Program-made: the position numbers and the translations under genes
NCBI GenBank assembly: GCA_002405435.1
Contig: DHLU01000057.1
Coordinates: 3,139 to 15,312 of the forward strand
Direction of reading: 5' to 3'
Origin: Flavobacteriales bacterium UBA4660
Lineage (GTDB): Bacteria; Bacteroidota; Bacteroidia; Flavobacteriales_D; Sanyastnellaceae
Length of the DNA stretch: 12,174 nt
Notes under the pieces: generated by a model
What the model was told of the DNA's origin: nothing
The model's input: the letters and a program-made list of their open reading frames with translations, nothing else
The model's database searches: none
Shown: positions 7,390-12,174 of the stretch, one piece after another
Layout of the letters: each line of letters begins with the position of its first letter
Numbering within the stretch: the first letter of the stretch is position 1

Positions 7390-8256
7390 TCAGGAAAAGG
7401 TTTCAGGAGCGGCGCGCACCACAAAGAGTTGTTCATAGATGGCGAAGGTGGCCATCGGCAGGAACAGGTTGGTCACCAGCACACCGACACAAAAGGCGAT
7501 GATGCCGGCCATAGCAAGCACATACATGATCAGGAAGAGGCCAAAAAACAGAAACCACTTACGCCACATGAGGCGCATACTGGCGGTTATGGCCTCGATC
7601 GGACTATTTGTATGAAACAGCAGCAGCGGGAAGGAGAGCGACAATGAAACAGCAAAAAATAGGGTAGGAATGTAACCGAGCAGCATCAGCAATATGGGTT
7701 GTAGCATAGCCGAAGGAGGACGCGCCGAAGGTGAGTCTATGGAATAAAGGAAGGATTCGATATACAGGCTTGCCGGCACGATGGTCCACACGAAGATCAA
7801 GAGCATCACTAAAAAAGACAGGGCAACAAAGGGCAGGTATTTTCTGCCAAACACGGCAAAAAAGGCCGAGAAGTCGGCTGCCCCCTCAATGAACCTGCGT
7901 TTGAAGTAGACCCACTGGCCGGCCCGCATTGGCCAAACGACCAGCAACAGATAGAGGCCGACAAGTCCGTATACATAGAGCATCACGGTCACTACCTGTA
8001 TGGGATCCTGAAATATTCCGGAATCATTGGCCCGGGCGGATCCGAACATCGCCAGCGACGCCACAACTGAGCCAGGCACATAGGCCACTGCCGTGATGAG
8101 TACATGGGCGAGGCACAACGCCCAGGCATCTGCGAAATAGGCGAAGATCCGGCTGAAGGCTTCGCCAAACTCAAACCGGTATCCATCGCGCAGCACCTCA
8201 TTGATTGAGCGTACGTGCACACCTTGTGCAGGACTGATTCTGTCGATAATTTCCAT
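7390..8256 (-). CDS. Polytopic inner-membrane protein of unknown function
   Basis: The 288-residue product has a soluble N-terminus (about 1-40) and at least five hydrophobic segments: about 45-68, 88-110, 140-163, 184-213 and 234-262, possibly with a sixth or re-entrant part at 262-280. Between the segments it carries motifs such as WPMRAGQWVYFKRRFIEG (108-124) and NSPIEAITASMRLMWRKW (217-234). This layout resembles uncharacterised Bacteroidota membrane proteins sometimes misnamed 'beta-carotene 15,15'-monooxygenase', and loosely the membrane domains found next to glycerophosphodiester phosphodiesterases. I see no catalytic motif and assign no function. The ATG at 8256 has no SD. The gene is divergent from prfB, 116 bases apart, and convergent with recX with no gap. 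Confidence 0.7.
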   Translation of the reverse strand: MEIIDRISPAQGVHVRSINEVLRDGYRFEFGEAFSRIFAYFADAWALCLAHVLITAVAYVPGSVVASLAMFGSARANDSGIFQDPIQVVTVMLYVYGLVGLYLLLVVWPMRAGQWVYFKRRFIEGAADFSAFFAVFGRKYLPFVALSFLVMLLIFVWTIVPASLYIESFLYSIDSPSARPPSAMLQPILLMLLGYIPTLFFAVSLSLSFPLLLFHTNSPIEAITASMRLMWRKWFLFFGLFLIMYVLAMAGIIAFCVGVLVTNLFLPMATFAIYEQLFVVRAAPETFS

Positions 8257-8263
8257 GGCGTGT

Positions 8264-8287
8264 CAAACCTATTGGGTGCCAAAGATA
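8264..8287 (-). promoter_or_regulatory. Two candidate -7 boxes for the membrane-protein gene
   Basis: On the minus strand TATCTTTG (8287-8280) and TAGGTTTG (8271-8264) both match TAnnTTTG fully, 16 bases apart. Neither has a good TTTG at the expected -33 distance. The upstream box would give a leader of about 15-20 bases. The downstream box would give a nearly leaderless transcript, since the ATG is at 8256. The upstream box is more plausible. Confidence 0.45.
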
Positions 8288-8372
8288 ACGGCGGCTGCCC
8301 CTCGGGCTTTAGAAGTTCTCTGCGTACATTCGCGCCGCCCGACCGGGCACTAACCCTTAAATCGCACAGGAT

Positions 8373-9477
8373 ATGACCATAACCATTGACGCCATCAGCG
8401 AACTGGCGGAGCGCCTGCAGGCCCTCAGGAGGTACCTTTGACGTCGATACCAAGCTGATTCAGATCGCAGAAGACGAAAAGAAGACCCAGGACCCCGGAT
8501 TTTGGGATGACCCCAAGAAAGCCGAGGCAACAATGAGGCAGATCCGCAACAAAAAAATGTGGACCGATGCTTTCAAATTCTGCAACAGTGCCGTAGAAGA
8601 CCTCACTGTGCTCTATGAATTTCAGAAAGAGGGCGCAGCTGCGGAAGAGGAAGTCGTAAAGCAATATCAACTCGCCTCAACCAAGATTGAGGAGCTCGAG
8701 TTCAAGAACATGCTTTCCGCTGAAGAAGACGGGCTCAGTGCCGTTATGCAGATTACCTCCGGCGCAGGCGGCACGGAAAGTTGCGACTGGGCGGGTATGC
8801 TCATGCGCATGTACCTGATGTGGGGCGAAAAGAACGGATATAAGATCCGTGAACTCGACTACCAGCCGGGCGATGTAGCCGGCATCAAGCAGGTAACGCT
8901 TGAATTCGACGGCGAATTTGCCTTTGGTATGCTCAAGGGTGAAAACGGCGTGCACCGGCTGGTGCGTATCTCCCCTTTTGACAGCAATGCAAAACGCCAC
9001 ACAAGTTTCGTCAGCGTGTACGTCTATCCGCTGGTGGATGACACCATCGAAATAGCGGTGAATCCGGCCGACATCACTTGGGATACCTTCCGAAGCGGAG
9101 GCGCCGGAGGACAAAACGTAAATAAGGTTGAAACCGGAGTGCGGCTGCGACACGCGCCGACCGGCATTATCATAGACAATACAGAGACCCGCTCTCAACT
9201 GCAGAATAAGGAAAAGGCGATGCAATTGCTCAAGTCACAGTTGTTTGAAATGGAACTGGAACGACGCAATGCCGCACGAAGTGAAATTGAAGCAGGAAAG
9301 AAAAAGATTGAGTGGGGCTCGCAAATCCGCAACTATGTACTCCAGCCCTACCAGCTGGTAAAGGATGTGCGCACCGGACATGAAACCAGCGATGTAGACG
9401 GCGTATTGAATGGCGACATTGGGGAATTCCTTAAAGCCTACCTTATGCAGAAAGGCAGCGCGGCGGCTATCGAATAA
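8373..9477 (+). CDS. prfB: Peptide chain release factor 2, made by +1 programmed frameshift
   Basis: RF2 recognises UAA and UGA stop codons and triggers release of the finished peptide from the ribosome. The ATG at 8373 opens a 22-codon frame ([22 protein letters not shown]) that ends at TGA 8439-8441. Moving +1 at CTT reads on from GAC at 8440 for 345 more codons, giving a 367-residue RF2 of normal length. Hallmarks are the stop-recognition tripeptide Ser-Pro-Phe (200-202) in [15 protein letters not shown] and the Gly-Gly-Gln catalytic loop (245-247) in [24 protein letters not shown] at 8386 in the second frame would avoid the shift, but it encodes a peptide unlike RF2, so it is rejected. 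TACATTCG (8325-8332) is one base off the -7 consensus. The RidA-family gene follows 14 bases after the stop. Confidence 0.95.
8427..8442 (+). promoter_or_regulatory. prfB +1 programmed frameshift site
   Basis: In the zero frame the codons are AGG AGG TAC CTT TGA, followed by C. The parts match the classic bacterial RF2 cassette: an internal SD-like AGGAGG (8427-8432), a 3-base spacer, the slippery CTT (8436-8438) whose tRNA-Leu can re-pair with TTT, and a poorly terminating TGA-C. When RF2 is scarce, the pause at TGA favours the shift and more RF2 is made. This is known autoregulation, inferred here from the sequence. Confidence 0.95.
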
Positions 9478-9491
9478 ATAATTCAGCAACC

Positions 9492-9917
9492 ATGAGTACA
9501 CCACAAGGACCGAAACCCGTAGGACTTTATCCCCATGCGCGCCGCGTGGGTCAGTTGCTTTTTCTTTCAGGCGTAGGCCCGCGTGTTGCCGGCAGTGATG
9601 CCACCGACAGCCAGGTTCCGGGGTTGACATTGGATAAAAACGGCAACTACCTTGCGTTTGACTTTGAAGCCCAATGCCGCAATGTATTTCTCAACGTGCG
9701 CAATATTCTCGAGTCGAATGGAAGCCGTTGGGAGCAACTGGTGGATGTGACGGTATTCCTCACTGACATGAAGCGCGACTTCCACACCTACAACCGTATC
9801 TGGGCCGAACATTTCCCGGAAAATGCTCCTTGCCGTACAACGGTGGAGATAAAATCACTTCCTACGCCCATTGCCATTGAACTGAAGTGTGTGGCCGTAG
9901 TGGAGGGCGCAGCCTGA
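9492..9917 (+). CDS. RidA/YjgF/UK114-family protein, resembling the 2-aminomuconate deaminase branch
   Basis: Family members are small trimeric cytoplasmic proteins. Many hydrolyse reactive enamines or imines to ketoacids and ammonia. The 141-residue product keeps the active-site Arg115 (APCRTTVEI) and the Glu130 (IAIELKCVAV) that match the catalytic Arg and Glu of E. coli RidA. The N-terminal pattern KPVGLYPHARRVGQLLFLSG, with a later VPG and an insertion (about 30-55), is longer than classical RidA. It resembles the 2-aminomuconate deaminase subgroup of the kynurenine/2-aminophenol route. No other gene of that route is present, so the substrate is open. It starts 14 bases after prfB and is probably co-transcribed. 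The ATG has no SD. Confidence 0.82.
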   Translation: MSTPQGPKPVGLYPHARRVGQLLFLSGVGPRVAGSDATDSQVPGLTLDKNGNYLAFDFEAQCRNVFLNVRNILESNGSRWEQLVDVTVFLTDMKRDFHTYNRIWAEHFPENAPCRTTVEIKSLPTPIAIELKCVAVVEGAA

Positions 9918-9969
9918 TGCAGTACGGGCATCTTCGCGCTGTGGGCTTCATCCTGTATGCACAGCACGT

Positions 9970-11067
9970 TCAATACGCATCCGTCAGAAACAAATAGGGT
10001 TCAAACGCGTGGTTAATCCAGATGCCGCCTTTGTCTTGGGGGAAGCGCTGGAAATAATCCTGTCCCGGATACAAGACAATCTGCTCACCGGTGCGCACAT
10101 AGTTGTTTGAGTCCACATAAGGCGGCGCCTCAAATTCGGGTAAGACCTTCCTGACAAACACCTCCAGTTTTTTCCCCAGGTATTTCTGAAACTTTCTGCT
10201 GGCCTTTTCCGTGGGCCGGGCGAGGCTGTTATACACCTTGGCCATTACCAACCTTTTCCAAAAGGGTTGTTTTCTGATGACATCCTTTGCATGGGTAAAT
10301 GGGCTGAGGGCCTCAAAGTCTCCGACCGTCTGTATAGAAAATGGCGCCTGCGGCACCCAGTCGGAAGCATTGGTTACAGTCAGTGCCCATCCTCCCCTGG
10401 CCATGTTTTCAAAATCATACGCGAAATAGAGATTTCCGGGTTTCGGTGCCGCGCTGCAATAGGTCTTGAACCGGATATCAGCCGGGACCCGTCCGGCCTT
10501 TTGTTCTCTCCTCAGCAAGGCTGTCAGCAGGTAAGAAATCGCGCCACCCTGGCTATGGCCCATGATAAGAAAATCGCGGTAGCCGGTCCCGTGCAGCGAA
10601 TCGATTTTGGGCAAAATATCCCTCGAAAGAAAGGCTGTTGCGATGAGCCAACCGGCATGAACGGCCGCACGGGGGTCGTCGCTCAAATCATATTCAAATA
10701 AAAAGTCGTTGCTTACTTTTAATGTCCCTGTTGCCGGAACCATGGCCGCATAAAAATTATCGAGCCAGCTCACCTGTTTCACCGTTGTACCCCGGATGCT
10801 GATACAAGCCACCTGATCATGGCTGACCCACAAGTCCCACCGGTTGTCAAGGCCCATTTCTGCGGAGCGGTAGATCTTGTTGAATTTTTTTGGAGCCGGC
10901 AGTTTGGGGTTGTACAGTGAGTCGCCCTGTCTGCTTGATACCTTGAGCAACTCCAGAAACTCTTCTTTGTCAAAGCCCGGCTTCAGGTCGGTGTCTTGTG
11001 CAGCGCTATCGCTGACCGAAATACCGAAGCTGACGGTCAGCCAACAGGCCCATATCAGTTTTTTCAT
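9970..11067 (-). CDS. Secreted class 3 lipase (alpha/beta hydrolase)
   Basis: Class 3 lipases hydrolyse acylglycerols or related esters. The 365-residue product has a Sec-type signal peptide (about 1-24, MKKLIWACWLTVSFG... ending SAAQ), so it is exported. The fold signature is clear: SIRGTT (90-95) near the oxyanion hole, nucleophile Ser172 in GHSQGG (170-175) with the preceding strand YRDFLIM, likely acid Asp236 (NASDWVPQAP) and likely catalytic His353 (WINHAFEPYL). About 100 residues between Asp236 and His353, including a basic helical part (270-310), are longer than in compact fungal lipases. There is no T9SS tail. The ATG at 11067 is chosen over an in-frame upstream start at 11103 because it opens the signal peptide. 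It lies 144 bases downstream of the T9SS gene on the same strand. True substrate unknown. Confidence 0.82.
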   Translation of the reverse strand: MKKLIWACWLTVSFGISVSDSAAQDTDLKPGFDKEEFLELLKVSSRQGDSLYNPKLPAPKKFNKIYRSAEMGLDNRWDLWVSHDQVACISIRGTTVKQVSWLDNFYAAMVPATGTLKVSNDFLFEYDLSDDPRAAVHAGWLIATAFLSRDILPKIDSLHGTGYRDFLIMGHSQGGAISYLLTALLRREQKAGRVPADIRFKTYCSAAPKPGNLYFAYDFENMARGGWALTVTNASDWVPQAPFSIQTVGDFEALSPFTHAKDVIRKQPFWKRLVMAKVYNSLARPTEKASRKFQKYLGKKLEVFVRKVLPEFEAPPYVDSNNYVRTGEQIVLYPGQDYFQRFPQDKGGIWINHAFEPYLFLTDAY

Positions 11068-11211
11068 ACCATGATGATTGGTTTGTGTGGAAAGTTGGCA
11101 CACGTGGAGGAATGGGGTAAGGCTTCATCGGATTTTTCCTGTTCATGGGGTTCGGCAGCATCTCTCCTTATCGCTTCCACACATTACGCCAGGCAGAAGC
11201 CGCTCAATCGG

Positions 11212-12174
11212 TTACTGTTTCAGCACCTTGCCTGCGGCCACCACCTCAACGCCCTTGCGCACCAGCCAAAGATAAGTGCCGCCTGTAACTGACGGTCCAG
11301 GCGACCACAACCATCGCCGGTTGCGGCCCGGCAAGGCCTGTGGTGTCAGCACAGTCACCCATCGGCCGGATGAATCATAAATCTCCAGCGACAGTTGTGT
11401 ATCTGCTGATTTCATGGTGAACTCGACCGATTGAACAAATGGATTCGGAAACGCATTGACCTCCACCTGCCCATCGGCAGGCCTGGATATCCCTACGGCT
11501 TCCACCGGGGGCAAACTGCCCGAGTAAATTCCATTGCCATGTGTACCTACTGCAATCGTGCCATCGAACGGGCGGGCGGTAACCATATTGACCACCACGT
11601 TGCCGATGGTATTGGCGCCTTCCATTTCCCAGACGGTGTTCATGCCATCCAGTAATGATGTGCTGAAAAGTCCAGCACTGGTAGCCGCAAAGTAAATGGC
11701 CGGTTCTGAAGGATAAATTTCGACCCAATACACCCCCGGACCTGCGCCGCTTCCGTCGGGATTCTCTTCCAGGTTACCACTCACGTTTATCCAGGTAGTG
11801 CCCCCGTCTTCGCTATGAAAAATACTGGGAACCGAATAATTGGAAAAACTGCAGATAACCTCATTCACATCCAGGTCGTTAGCTGTCACACAACTCATCC
11901 ATGCCCCTTCCGGAAATTCATCACCGGTAATTTCCGTTTTCACCGGTTCCGCGGCAAAACAATCGTCGAGTCTCCAGAGGCGGCCGGAGGTAGCGCCGTA
12001 GTAAATGCGTGAATTATCCGAATAAGCCTTGTCGAGACAGGAGATACTTCCCGCGGCGGCGGGTATGATACTTTCTCCGATGTTCTCCCAAAAATCGTTG
12101 TCAATTCCCTCGTAGTATTCTCCATCCACCTCAATGGCCGACACCTCCGGCATCCACCAGATGGTTTTGAACAA
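11212..12174 (-). CDS. T9SS-exported Asp-box/beta-propeller protein, 5' end outside the window
   Basis: The frame is open to the window edge, so only the last 320 residues are seen and the start is missing. Within this part, an Asp-box (SEDGGTTW, 121-128) and short blade-like strands such as IYYGATSGRLWRLDD (57-71), IYFAATSAGLFST (160-172) and TIAVGTHGNGIYSG (206-219) indicate a sialidase/sortilin-type beta-propeller. A C-terminal T9SS type A sorting domain covers about 240-320: it starts FPNPF (242-246), continues with LSLEIYDSSGRWV (261-273) and ends GGTYLWLV...GKVLKQ. Such proteins cross the outer membrane through the type IX system, and the tail is usually removed and the protein anchored or released. 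No catalytic residues are evident, so its binding or enzymatic role is unknown. Confidence 0.85.
   Translation of the reverse strand: MFKTIWWMPEVSAIEVDGEYYEGIDNDFWENIGESIIPAAAGSISCLDKAYSDNSRIYYGATSGRLWRLDDCFAAEPVKTEITGDEFPEGAWMSCVTANDLDVNEVICSFSNYSVPSIFHSEDGGTTWINVSGNLEENPDGSGAGPGVYWVEIYPSEPAIYFAATSAGLFSTSLLDGMNTVWEMEGANTIGNVVVNMVTARPFDGTIAVGTHGNGIYSGSLPPVEAVGISRPADGQVEVNAFPNPFVQSVEFTMKSADTQLSLEIYDSSGRWVTVLTPQALPGRNRRWLWSPGPSVTGGTYLWLVRKGVEVVAAGKVLKQ

Noticed and set aside
8386..8439. TTG start at 8386 for prfB, which would avoid the frameshift
   Set aside because: The encoded [16 protein letters not shown] segment is unlike RF2, whereas the zero-frame peptide from 8373 is RF2-like and the full recoding site is present.
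9919..9960. Imperfect hairpin between the convergent RidA-family and lipase genes (GCA-TAC-GG against CC-GTA-TGC, with one bulge and one G-T pair)
   Set aside because: Long 23-base loop, no T run on either strand and an irregular stem; not convincing as a bidirectional terminator.

Overview
The window reads as an ordinary chromosomal segment of a Bacteroidota bacterium. Three observations support this. The last gene carries a C-terminal type IX secretion (T9SS) sorting domain, a system essentially restricted to that phylum. Promoter elements fit the Bacteroidota pattern (TTTG, about 20 nt, TAnnTTTG), most clearly upstream of the DUF349 gene. Almost no start codon is preceded by a Shine-Dalgarno (SD) sequence. 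Base composition is roughly half G+C by eye, fairly high for Flavobacteriia, so I do not go below phylum level.

Layout: bases 1-311 show no supportable gene. 312-3569 (+) is a compact set: glyS (glycyl-tRNA synthetase), pgk (phosphoglycerate kinase) 8 bases later, then a small secreted protein made of six consecutive 20-residue repeats. 3622-6712 (-) holds a DUF349-repeat coiled-coil protein followed by the Xaa-Pro aminopeptidase gene pepP. recX (6925-7389, +) meets a polytopic membrane protein gene (7390-8256, -) stop codon against stop codon. 8373-9917 (+) holds prfB (release factor 2), which needs a +1 programmed frameshift, and a RidA-family deaminase gene. 9970-12174 (-) holds the 3' end of a large T9SS-exported Asp-box protein gene, then a secreted class 3 lipase gene.

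Most genes are housekeeping: translation (glyS, prfB), glycolysis (pgk), peptide turnover (pepP), RecA modulation (recX) and metabolite repair (RidA). The accessory, cell-surface part is the repeat protein, the lipase and the T9SS cargo. I see no mobile element, CRISPR array, tRNA, rRNA, toxin-antitoxin pair or defence system. The points most worth a second look are the prfB frameshift cassette, whose perfect internal AGGAGG contrasts with SD-less starts everywhere else, and the six-repeat secreted protein.
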